A DNA stretch of 33,277 nucleotides from a virus. The stretch covers positions 1 through 33,277 of the IMG/VR virus record IMGVR_UViG_3300032273_000052; one strand, written 5' to 3'. Under the pieces are notes generated by a model. The model was not told the origin of the DNA, did no database searches, and was given only the letters and a program-made list of their open reading frames with translations. Shown here in pieces: positions 16,484-23,615 of this stretch. Numbering within the stretch: the stretch's first letter is position 1; the number at the start of each line of letters is the position of its first letter. A program made the translations under genes and the position numbers.

Positions 16484-16517
16484 TTCTCTCCTCCTAATTT
16501 TAATCAATATTCACAAC

Positions 16518-16541
16518 TTGATAGCTCCTCAGAGCTATCAA
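16518..16541 (-). repeat. Perfect 10-base inverted repeat between operon genes
   Basis: TTGATAGCTC (16518-16527), loop CTCA, GAGCTATCAA (16532-16541). It is not followed by a T run on the minus strand, so it is more likely an mRNA processing or stability hairpin than a terminator. Confidence 0.6.
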
Positions 16542-16564
16542 TAAATCAATATTAATAAAAATAA

Positions 16565-17050
16565 TTAATCAGCTAAAAATGTTGCTCCACCTCTATTAAG
16601 ACTATAAATATCATAATATTTAGTCATCTCTTTAAGCTCTCCATTTAGAATAAATCTAACGGTTATATTAATAGCGAGTATATTATCTCCCATAGAAATA
16701 GGAACCGTAAAGGTTTTATTAGTATTTAAAATCTTTATTAATTCTTGTTCTGAAACTTCACTATATTCTCCTGATCTAGTAGTATAAACTACAGTTACTG
16801 GAGCAACTTCGCGATATACATCATCAATTCCTATAGCTTCAAAAGGAATATTTAAAACAGCTAAACCAGATTTATATTTACTTAAATAAGATATGACTTG
16901 ATCTCGGCCATCTCTTAGGTACATTTGATTATTAACATAATAATATTTCCAATTCGACTCTACTTTAGGTGCAACGTATGGTTCTACACGTGCACACCCT
17001 AAAAAATTTAAAGTTATAATAACTATAGCTAATAATAATATTTTTTTCAT
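16565..17050 (-). CDS. Predicted lipoprotein, unknown function
   Basis: A 161-residue protein. MKKILLLAIVIITLNFLGC is a clear signal peptide with lipobox NFLG-C, so Cys19 should be lipid-modified and the rest exported. The mature part is beta-rich (VTVVYTTRSGEYSEVSEQE, TFTVPISMGDNILAINITV), with no catalytic motif that I can name. It lies in the middle of the hsd operon, 10 bases after the nuclease-like gene. An exported lipoprotein is unexpected in a restriction locus; prophage lipoproteins often block superinfection at the envelope, which would fit but is not shown. Confidence 0.75.
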   Translation of the reverse strand: MKKILLLAIVIITLNFLGCARVEPYVAPKVESNWKYYYVNNQMYLRDGRDQVISYLSKYKSGLAVLNIPFEAIGIDDVYREVAPVTVVYTTRSGEYSEVSEQELIKILNTNKTFTVPISMGDNILAINITVRFILNGELKEMTKYYDIYSLNRGGATFLAD

Positions 17051-17060
17051 TTCAATCTCC

Positions 17061-17594
17061 TTAATTTTCTGTTATCTCAAATGAAGTTTTATTAAATAAA
17101 TATACCTTTTCTATCCCAACTTGAGAAAAAAAGTAAATTTTCATGTCATAAATTTTTGGTACTACTAGATTTTTATTTTTTGGCTTATATTCAATAGCAA
17201 TGGAGTGTTTGTAGCAATAAGGTTCTTTCTTGTAACCTTTTAATTTTTCTTTATCTTTTTTATTTAAATATACTTTTTTACACTCAATTGCAACTAAGTT
17301 ATTGTCATTTTCTCCACGTTCATGTATTAGTATATCTGGAATCATTCGCCTGTTTGAATCTATACTAGTATATTTACACCTGTCGCCATTTTTATTATAT
17401 TCAATATCTACACTTATAGTTGGATTACCTATTAATCCCTCAAGATTAGATGCATTAAAATATTTTTCTAAATACATTGCTAATTTATGATTGATAGCCT
17501 CCTCTTTAAGGTTTCTATCAATTAATTCATTATCTTTCTCTATTAGCTTTTTTAATGATAGTTTTAACAATCGTAATACATTTTCTTCATTCAT
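17061..17594 (-). CDS. Putative PD-(D/E)xK nuclease-like protein in the hsd operon
   Basis: A 177-residue protein. The core is RRMIPDILIHERG (about 82-94) followed by NLVAIECKKVYLN (about 98-110): Asp in PDILI and E-x-K in IECKK match the D...ExK active site of restriction-type nucleases. The tail contains Tyr-rich segments and IEYKPKN. No DNA-recognition domain is seen, and the length is close to a minimal nuclease fold. It starts at 17594 after AGGGGGGGATCTT, about 75 bases after the hsdS stop and the hairpin there. It could be a small nuclease or an inactive regulator. The product is otherwise unrecognised. Confidence 0.6.
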   Translation of the reverse strand: MNEENVLRLLKLSLKKLIEKDNELIDRNLKEEAINHKLAMYLEKYFNASNLEGLIGNPTISVDIEYNKNGDRCKYTSIDSNRRMIPDILIHERGENDNNLVAIECKKVYLNKKDKEKLKGYKKEPYCYKHSIAIEYKPKNKNLVVPKIYDMKIYFFSQVGIEKVYLFNKTSFEITEN

Positions 17595-17633
17595 AAGATC
17601 CCCCCCTTTTTCTAACTATCTCTCCAACCTCAG

Positions 17634-17654
17634 TTTCTCCCTATGAGGGAGAAA
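17634..17654. repeat. Hairpin between hsdS and the nuclease-like gene
   Basis: TTTCTCCCT (17634-17642), loop ATG, AGGGAGAAA (17646-17654), perfect over 9 bases. There is no T run behind it on the minus strand, so it may attenuate or stabilise mRNA without ending it. Confidence 0.55.
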
Positions 17655-17669
17655 ACATAAAAAGGAGGG

Positions 17670-18911
17670 TTACAGTACCTCTATCTTCCCTGTTACAGCC
17701 TCACTTATCAAACTTTGCTTAGCTTCTCTGAGCTTTATAATTTGATTTTTTATATTAAAAATAATACTATCTACTTTATTTTTTCTGTTAAATATAAATT
17801 TTCCAATACTATCTTGTTCATCAAACTTTGCAAATGGAATATGTAAATTTTCAATCATACTAACTGCTAATCCAGGTTGTGCCGCAGACATTGAATATTG
17901 ATTTAAATTCATAGACCTTAATAATTCTCCTAACCAATTTATATCTATTTGAGATTTTAAAAGGGTTACTACTATAGCATGTTCAGAAGCCCAAAATTTA
18001 TTTAACGCATAGTTTATATTTCCACAAAGAGCTCCTTGCCTTCCTATTAAAATGTATTTTCCATCATGAGTATGAGAATCAGTATAACCTCTAAATCCAT
18101 TCCCTCCATATACAGAAAATTTCCCTGTCTCTTTAATGTCATCAGAAGTAATGCTATTCCCACTTTGAAGTTTAGCCCAAAACTTTATTTTTCCTACTTT
18201 CCACTCCTCCGGAATCATCCCAAGCCATTCTACTCCACTATTTTTCATCTCTTCAGTAGGTCTATTTTTAACTTTCAACTGACCACTTTCATCTATACTT
18301 ACCTTCTTTTTCCCTGTTACAACTTCAGAAATCAAACTCTTCTTAGCTTCTTCCAATTTTTCGATAAGTTTTTCTTTTTTCTCTATAACTTCATCAAACT
18401 CAGACGTTTTTTTGTTTAGAAAATCGACTATCTTTTGTTTATTCTCAGAAGGAATTAAAGATAAAATGTTTGCCATTTCATTATTCATTATTTTCGCGCC
18501 ATTTGTATCTGGACGCTTATAATATTGAGCTGCAAAAGAAAGATAATAAAAATAATATTCTAAAGAATCATTTTTATCTAAAGCTTCTAAAGTACCACAA
18601 ACATTAGTACAATTATATTTACCATCCCTTAAAAAAATAGTTCCTGCATTAGCCCCATCAGTTGTCCAAGTAATTAATTTTTTTGAAAAATCATACGAAT
18701 TAATATAACCTAAACATCCATTATGTAAAGTTTGCGATGAATATACAGGGTATTTCCCATTATCATCTAACTCTCCTTGAGAAATAACTCTACCTCTTCC
18801 TATTTTAAATTTATATTTTATTTTTCCTATTTCCCACTTCTTCGGAATTATCCCAAGCCACTTTACTCCACTATCCTTCATCTCATGTGGTTCTCTGTAT
18901 CTGTATTTCAT
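17670..18911 (-). CDS. hsdS: Type I restriction-modification specificity subunit
   Basis: A 413-residue protein with the usual two-fold layout. The motif 'EMK-SGV-WLG-IP--W--GKIK' occurs twice, at about 10-32 and 221-243, each opening a target recognition domain. The conserved spacer helix with LEEAKKSLISEVVTG (186-200) recurs near the C-terminus (REAKQSLISEAVTGK). The two recognition domains differ, so the site is asymmetric and bipartite, as is normal. The start codon overlaps the hsdM stop as TAATG. The repeats are also alike at DNA level (about 18192-18252 and 18832-18892), which could allow recombination of half-domains. The target sequence cannot be read from sequence. Confidence 0.95.
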   Translation of the reverse strand: MKYRYREPHEMKDSGVKWLGIIPKKWEIGKIKYKFKIGRGRVISQGELDDNGKYPVYSSQTLHNGCLGYINSYDFSKKLITWTTDGANAGTIFLRDGKYNCTNVCGTLEALDKNDSLEYYFYYLSFAAQYYKRPDTNGAKIMNNEMANILSLIPSENKQKIVDFLNKKTSEFDEVIEKKEKLIEKLEEAKKSLISEVVTGKKKVSIDESGQLKVKNRPTEEMKNSGVEWLGMIPEEWKVGKIKFWAKLQSGNSITSDDIKETGKFSVYGGNGFRGYTDSHTHDGKYILIGRQGALCGNINYALNKFWASEHAIVVTLLKSQIDINWLGELLRSMNLNQYSMSAAQPGLAVSMIENLHIPFAKFDEQDSIGKFIFNRKNKVDSIIFNIKNQIIKLREAKQSLISEAVTGKIEVL

Positions 18912-20929
18912 TAGCTTAGCACCTTCTTGATTCCTTCTTGGATCTCTGTCTCAAGGGTAGATATTTCAGCCATTATTTCCTCAAATCCTCTCAACTTTTC
19001 ATACTTATAAAAATGTCTTGTAAATGGTATCTCATATCCGATCTTGTCTAGGGTAGATTCATCTATCTTAGCATCAGGGACATGAGGTAATACTTCGTTT
19101 TGGAAGTATGTTGCGATGTCTTCCTTTAGTGGGATAGTTTCAGTGTCTCTTAGGCTAGTATCTGGTTCTACTATTCCTTTATTGTTCTTACACACTACTG
19201 CATCTTCATCTCTCTCGCCGATACTACTCCATACTGCCTTTAATAATGCTCCCTTTACAAAATCTATCTCATTAGTTTTAAGTTGATCCTTCAGGTCTTT
19301 CAAGAACTCTTCCCTGTCTAAATAAATTTTAGTTATTTTAGATAATGATTTTATTAATCTTTCTTGTTTTTCCCTTCCCTCAGTTTCCTCTATCTCTTTT
19401 AACTCTTCTTTTTTCTTCTTAGATATAGCCAAATTTATATACTGATTGCTATTTTTAAATGTTTCTAAAGTCTCTTCATTGATTTCAAACCTTAATTTTA
19501 AAGGTCTGTCTACCGTTACTTTTCTAAAACCAAAATCAGTATTATCAAATATTTTAGATAGTTCACTCTCTTCAAATTTAGCATAGATATCCTTTATCTT
19601 TTGAATTTGTTCAGGAAATATTTTTTTTCTCTTACTCCCCAATGATTTTGGCATAGGTTTATAAAAATTAGACCCGTCTACTAGTTGAATTTTTCCTTTT
19701 CTTTTAGTAGATTTTTTATTTGTTAATACCCAGACATATGTTGAGATTCCTGTATTATAAAACATATCTGTAGGTAGTGCTATTATCCCCTCTAACATAT
19801 CAGATTCTATTATCCATTTTCTTATATTACTTTCTCCACTCCCTGCATCTCCTGTAAATAATGGTGAACCGTTAAGGATTATCGCTATTCTTGACCCATC
19901 TTCATCTGTTTTCATCTTATTTATCATATTTTGTAAAAATAATAATGATCCGTCACTTACTCTCGGAGTACCAGCACCAAATCTGCCATCAAATCCTAAT
20001 TCAGCTTCCTGTTTGATAGCATTTTCTTCATCTTTCCAAGTTACCCCATATGGTGGATTAGAGATCAAGAATCTAAACTTATCTCCTCTAAATTTATCTT
20101 CACTCAGTGTATTCCCAAGTCTAATATTTTCAGGACTTTCCCCTTTCATAATCATATCAGCCTGACAGATAGCAAAAGATTCATCCATAAGTTCTTGCCC
20201 GTATAGTTGTACTTCAGCATCTTTATTATGTTTTTCTACATACCTTCTTGCTTCAGATAACATCCCACCAGTTCCGACACAAAAATCTGCTATATCTATT
20301 AATTTTCCTTTTTTTTCTATAAATTCTTCCTTTGTATAAAATAACATCTCCATACAAAGTTCTACTACTTCACGAGGGGTATAGTGTTCCCCTGCATCTG
20401 TATTTTCATAAAATTTTCTAATCATCTCTTCATATATTTTTCCCATCTCTTCATTGGGTACTTTGTCCATGTGTAGATCTACCTCTGAAAATTTTTGTAT
20501 AACTGCATATAATTTATTTTTTTTATTTAGATGATCTATCTGCGTTGTAAATTTAAAGTTATCCATGATCTTTCTTACATTTTCAGAAAACCCATTTATA
20601 TATTCCTTTAGGTTGTCTGCTATATTTTCACTATCATCTAATAAACTTTGAAAATTATAGTCAGAAATATTAAAGAAACTCATGTGTTTTTGATTATATA
20701 CTTCTTCTGCTTCTGCTATTACCATCTCGTCTCTTTCGTTTCCACTTACATAGGTAGTTTCATTGTATATATCCTTAATTTGATCTCTGTCATGTACATC
20801 TAAAATACAATCAAATCTTCTAAGGACTATCATAGGTAACATTACCTTTCCATAGTCTTCTGCCTTATATGTTCCTCTCAAACTTTCTGCTATATTCCAT
20901 AAAAAACTTACATAGTTAAAATTACTCAC
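18911..20929 (-). CDS. hsdM: Type I restriction-modification DNA methyltransferase subunit
   Basis: A 672-residue adenine-N6 methyltransferase. SAM-binding motif I is FCVGTGGM (216-223) and the catalytic NPPY is at 291-294. The HsdM-type N-terminal helical region is present (FLWNIAESLRGTYKAEDYGKVML, about 10-30), as is the 'GEHYTPREVVELC' segment (180-192). It is longer than EcoKI-type HsdM, with a long helical C-terminal tail (about 500-672). It starts 39 bases after the S24-like gene with no visible terminator between, so repressor and methylase may share a transcript. In a lysogen this would keep the host site methylated. Confidence 0.96.
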   Translation of the reverse strand: MSNFNYVSFLWNIAESLRGTYKAEDYGKVMLPMIVLRRFDCILDVHDRDQIKDIYNETTYVSGNERDEMVIAEAEEVYNQKHMSFFNISDYNFQSLLDDSENIADNLKEYINGFSENVRKIMDNFKFTTQIDHLNKKNKLYAVIQKFSEVDLHMDKVPNEEMGKIYEEMIRKFYENTDAGEHYTPREVVELCMEMLFYTKEEFIEKKGKLIDIADFCVGTGGMLSEARRYVEKHNKDAEVQLYGQELMDESFAICQADMIMKGESPENIRLGNTLSEDKFRGDKFRFLISNPPYGVTWKDEENAIKQEAELGFDGRFGAGTPRVSDGSLLFLQNMINKMKTDEDGSRIAIILNGSPLFTGDAGSGESNIRKWIIESDMLEGIIALPTDMFYNTGISTYVWVLTNKKSTKRKGKIQLVDGSNFYKPMPKSLGSKRKKIFPEQIQKIKDIYAKFEESELSKIFDNTDFGFRKVTVDRPLKLRFEINEETLETFKNSNQYINLAISKKKKEELKEIEETEGREKQERLIKSLSKITKIYLDREEFLKDLKDQLKTNEIDFVKGALLKAVWSSIGERDEDAVVCKNNKGIVEPDTSLRDTETIPLKEDIATYFQNEVLPHVPDAKIDESTLDKIGYEIPFTRHFYKYEKLRGFEEIMAEISTLETEIQEGIKKVLS

Positions 20930-20968
20930 TTATTTTCTCCTCGTTATTCTTAATTTATTTTTTTTCTC

Positions 20969-21418
20969 CTACAGAAAATCGTCTACATTACTGCTTTCTA
21001 CAACTTTTCCAAGGATATAAAACTCATCTTTATCTCCTACTCTAATCTCTGGATAATTCTTATTAAAAGCTTCTAAAACTGCATTTTTTCCACTTACTTT
21101 TAACTTTCTTATAGTACATTCTCCATTGTATGAAAAAAGACCAAGTTTACCCACCATTAAGGGAGTATCCATCTCTGCTAAAACATGAGATCCTTTATCT
21201 ATTTTTTTCTCACCAACGATTCCTGAATCCATAGAATCATCATTCATTAATACAGCAACGAATGGCTCATTATAATTACTGTCTTCTAAATAAAACATTG
21301 TATAATTTCCAATTACTTCCCCATAAATAAGGGCTCCATCAATTACTTTTACATCTTCATGTAGTGGTATACTCTCAATTTTTAAAACTTTCATTGCTTT
21401 GAAATTAGAACCGTCCAT
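20969..21418 (-). CDS. Stand-alone S24/LexA-fold protein without DNA-binding domain
   Basis: A 149-residue protein that looks like only the C-terminal domain of a phage repressor or LexA/UmuD. It shows NDDSMDSGI with the presumed nucleophile Ser62, then KKIDKGSHVLAEMD and GECTIRKLK. In the neighbouring repressor the catalytic lysine lies in EYIKRV; lined up with that, this protein has Arg104 instead of Lys, so it may not cleave. There is no helix-turn-helix. It begins 14 bases downstream of the repressor gene with GGAGGTTTAA before ATG. It could mix with the repressor in the S24 dimer interface and modify it. It may also be an independent UmuD-like protein. Confidence 0.6.
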   Translation of the reverse strand: MDGSNFKAMKVLKIESIPLHEDVKVIDGALIYGEVIGNYTMFYLEDSNYNEPFVAVLMNDDSMDSGIVGEKKIDKGSHVLAEMDTPLMVGKLGLFSYNGECTIRKLKVSGKNAVLEAFNKNYPEIRVGDKDEFYILGKVVESSNVDDFL

Positions 21419-21432
21419 TTAAACCTCCATAA

Positions 21433-22146
21433 TTATAATGACTTTTTTCTTTTCTTATGTTTTCTTTTACTTTCAATGACTATCCCATGACATTTAAAAT
21501 CAGTGTCTTCAGTTTTTAAAATAAGAATGTCTTTATAAATACTTCTATTTGAATTATCACTCATCAAATTTATAAAATTTTCATTATCTGAAACTCTCTT
21601 AATATATTCTTGTCCATCATAAGTTACTAAACATATTTCATCATTAAGATTTAAGTCATGACAATCGGGATCTACTACGGCAATATCTCCATCTAGCAAA
21701 CTTGGGTACATCGAATCTCCTGAAACTTCTACTGCAAAAGCTCCTTTAGGCATAGTTTCATCTTGTAAAAGAATAAAGCTTTCTTTTCTGATTACATTCC
21801 CCATATTAATAGCTCCTCCACCTGCCGAAGCGGCTCCATAAACTGGTAATTCTATAACTGTTATTCCTAGAGGATTAATCAAATTTTGAGAAGTATTCTC
21901 TTCTTCTAAATATCCAACCATTATATATAATTCTTTATAATCAATTCTTAAAGCTTCCGCTAATTGTTTTAAAAAAAATGGATTTATTTTTAAAATTTGA
22001 CCTGACTCAATTCTTGATAGGATGGTCTTTTGTATCCCAGCTTTCATAGCTAATTGATTTAATCCAAATTTTCTTTTTTCTCTTAAATCTTTTATATAAA
22101 TTGCTAATCTTTTTCTTCCTTCTTCACTAACAACAAATTCTGACAT
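21433..22146 (-). CDS. CI-like phage repressor, XRE helix-turn-helix plus S24 peptidase
   Basis: A 237-residue repressor. Residues about 12-75 are an XRE helix-turn-helix (LNQLAMKAGIQKTILSRIES). The C-terminal S24 domain has a likely self-cleavage Ala108-Gly109 in YGAASAGGG, nucleophile Ser145 in VSGDSMYPSL and Lys183 in EYIKRV, the full autocleavage set. Induction by RecA after DNA damage is expected. It faces the Cro-like gene across a 143-base operator region. The start at 22146 follows AAAAGGAGGAATATA. It heads a leftward run that continues into the S24-like gene and the restriction operon. Confidence 0.93.
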   Translation of the reverse strand: MSEFVVSEEGRKRLAIYIKDLREKRKFGLNQLAMKAGIQKTILSRIESGQILKINPFFLKQLAEALRIDYKELYIMVGYLEEENTSQNLINPLGITVIELPVYGAASAGGGAINMGNVIRKESFILLQDETMPKGAFAVEVSGDSMYPSLLDGDIAVVDPDCHDLNLNDEICLVTYDGQEYIKRVSDNENFINLMSDNSNRSIYKDILILKTEDTDFKCHGIVIESKRKHKKRKKSL

Positions 22147-22164
22147 TATATTCCTCCTTTTATC

Positions 22165-22264
22165 ATTTTAATTTTACTCAATAAAGTCACAAATGTGAAT
22201 TAATTGAAAAAAAAGTGTTGACATTTGTGTCTTTTTAAGCTAAATTTATAGTGTAAACAAATGT
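22165..22264. promoter_or_regulatory. Divergent operator/promoter region between repressor and Cro-like gene
   Basis: The core ACAAATGT occurs three times: 22189-22196 (in TCACAAATGTGA, 22187-22198), on the other strand in GACATTTGTGTC (22220-22231), and 22257-22264. A leftward promoter TTGTGA-N16-TAAAAT (22192-22187 and 22170-22165) overlaps site 1. A rightward promoter TTGACA (22218-22223)-N17-TAAATT (22241-22246) overlaps site 2, and site 3 lies just downstream. This is the layout of a lambda-type genetic switch. Confidence 0.8.
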
Positions 22265-22289
22265 GGACAAATTAGGAGGTGATCATATC

Positions 22290-22469
22290 ATGCTTAATAA
22301 GATAAAAATTAAATGTATCAATAAAGGTCTCACAATGACCGAACTAGCTATAGAATTAGAAATTTCTAGAGAATATATGTATAGAAAAATTAAGAAAAAA
22401 GACGTTGATTTATTTGAAAGAATAGAAAAAATTTTAAATCCATCGGACACAATTGTGTCTGAAGTGTAG
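22290..22469 (+). CDS. Cro-like helix-turn-helix regulator
   Basis: A 59-residue protein. The ATG at 22290 is taken because AGGAGGTGAT lies at 22274-22283; a GTG at 22263 falls before that site. The helix-turn-helix is NKGLTMTELAIELEISREYMYRKIKKK (about 11-37), and the short tail has no other domain, as in Cro proteins. It is the first gene of the rightward early transcript and faces the repressor. Its last codons carry a perfect palindrome that resembles the operators. Expected to turn down the repressor promoter. Confidence 0.82.
   Translation: MLNKIKIKCINKGLTMTELAIELEISREYMYRKIKKKDVDLFERIEKILNPSDTIVSEV
22446..22459. promoter_or_regulatory. 14-base palindrome at the end of the Cro-like gene
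   Basis: GACACAATTGTGTC is a perfect palindrome. It resembles operator half-sites (GACACAAATGTC on the minus strand) but has two-fold symmetry, and is 11 bases from the stop codon. It may be an extra regulator site; a role is inferred. Confidence 0.55.
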
Positions 22470-22509
22470 TGTGATCTTTAAACTAATTATTTAATAACAG
22501 GGGGGAATT

Positions 22510-22650
22510 ATGGAAATTTCAAATGCTAAGGTTATAAAAAGCGTCTTCAGGAATAAAGACAAGATAAAAAAGAATGAATTTATAAAGAAAGTAAAAAAGT
22601 TGACCTATGATCTTACTCTGAATGAGGAGAAACAACGAAAATTATTTTAA
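22510..22650 (+). CDS. Small basic protein, 46 residues
   Basis: The ATG follows a run of G ending in AATT. It reads MEISNAKVIKSVFRNKDKIKK, then NEFIKKVKKL and a tail ending KQRKLF. It is very rich in Lys and may bind nucleic acid. It stands 40 bases after the Cro-like gene and is followed by a hairpin at 22658. No family is recognised. Confidence 0.55.
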   Translation: MEISNAKVIKSVFRNKDKIKKNEFIKKVKKLTYDLTLNEEKQRKLF

Positions 22651-22657
22651 ATAAAAA

Positions 22658-22681
22658 AAGAGTAGAAATAGATCTACTCTT
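22658..22681 (+). terminator. Hairpin after the 46-residue gene
   Basis: AAGAGTAGA (22658-22666), loop AATAGA, TCTACTCTT (22673-22681), perfect over 9 bases. It is not followed by a long T run, so termination may be partial. A near-copy lies at 25438-25461. Confidence 0.55.
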
Positions 22682-22712
22682 AGAAAATAAATAAATTAAA
22701 GCGGGGTGTAAA

Positions 22713-22892
22713 ATGCCAAAGCAACTCAATATAATGAAAGAAACAAAAGAAAGAGGAATTTTATTTATCTATATTCGCCTATTTTATTGCCTTGAAAATC
22801 AAATTCCTATGAGTACACAAGAACTTGAAATTATTGGTAAAATTTCTCAGGTATTGGTTAATCAAAATAATACTAACTTAAAAGATCAATAA
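22713..22892 (+). CDS. Small hypothetical protein, 59 residues
   Basis: Starts with ATG after GCGGGGTG and reads MPKQLNIMKETKERGILFIY, then IRLFYCLENQ and a helical tail. No motif is recognised. The early position (third gene of the rightward arm) suggests a regulatory or replication role. Its end overlaps a possible leftward gene by 20 bases. Confidence 0.55.
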   Translation: MPKQLNIMKETKERGILFIYIRLFYCLENQIPMSTQELEIIGKISQVLVNQNNTNLKDQ

Positions 22893-22977
22893 CATTTTGC
22901 GATGTTATATCAGTGAAAGTACTCAAAATAATAGATTTACTAGATACAACAACTTTACTTAAAGTTAATTTTTCCAT
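22873..22977 (-). CDS. Possible tiny leftward protein, 34 residues
   Basis: ATG at 22977 on the minus strand follows AAAAGGAGG with 7 bases of spacing, a first-class ribosome site. The product begins MEKLTLSKVVVSSKSIILST and ends in NVIDLLS. It is read against its neighbours. Its upstream sequence shares TGTTTAGAGTTT and nearby bases with that of the leftward gene at 25722. The product is unknown and translation is uncertain. Confidence 0.45.
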   Translation of the reverse strand: MEKLTLSKVVVSSKSIILSTFTDITSQNVIDLLS

Positions 22978-23153
22978 TGTAACGCCTCCTTTTAAAACTC
23001 TAAACAGTATGATTCAATATACATTAAACAAATCATTATTGAACTATATTATTAAGATTTTAAGGTCAATAACATATCTAATATCGTCAGTTATATTAAG
23101 TATAACTTTTAAATGAGGAAAATCAAAATTATATCAAATACAGGAGGTAACAC

Positions 23154-23615
23154 ATGGCTAGACCAGATTCAGCTCTATCCTTAGAGCTAGAAAGAAGCAT
23201 GAATATGCAAGTAAGAGTAGAAACCTTTGGGGAACACCTGAGACATGCAGGAGTGATAGATGATCTAGATGATGAAAGAAGGGTAAAGAGTTTTAACCTC
23301 AACAAATGGAATGAAGATATGCAAAAATCATTTTCTAAAACTAGATCTAAGATCCTAAAACTAACAGATCTTCCATCTATGAAAAAAGCCCTGGAAGACT
23401 TAGATGAAAAGATAAATGAATTCGATGAGACATACTTTGATAAAAGAAAACAAATAGATGCCTTAGAGGTCCAGTATGAAGCTTTGGATGATGATGTGAG
23501 AGTGTGGCTCCTGGAATATGCAGTGAACTGTAGAGAGAAGCTGAAGGTAGAAAATTCTAATATTGAGAAAAAACTTATAAAAGAAAATATAGAAAGAAAG
23601 AGAGGAAAAATATGA
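23154..23615 (+). CDS. Hypothetical helical protein coupled to the initiator gene
   Basis: A 153-residue, strongly charged protein. It begins MARPDSALSLELERSMNMQV and is predicted by eye to be almost all helix, with coiled-coil-like heptads around 75-125. No catalytic motif is seen. The start follows CAGGAGGT. Its stop overlaps the ATG of the initiator-like gene as ATGA, so the two are translated together and probably work together, for instance as a loader or adaptor in replication. A family was not recognised. Confidence 0.7.
   Translation: MARPDSALSLELERSMNMQVRVETFGEHLRHAGVIDDLDDERRVKSFNLNKWNEDMQKSFSKTRSKILKLTDLPSMKKALEDLDEKINEFDETYFDKRKQIDALEVQYEALDDDVRVWLLEYAVNCREKLKVENSNIEKKLIKENIERKRGKI

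Noticed and set aside
22913-23116. Rightward 67-codon frame beginning at GTG
   Set aside because: No ribosome site before it; it overlaps the better-supported leftward gene at 22977 and its leader.
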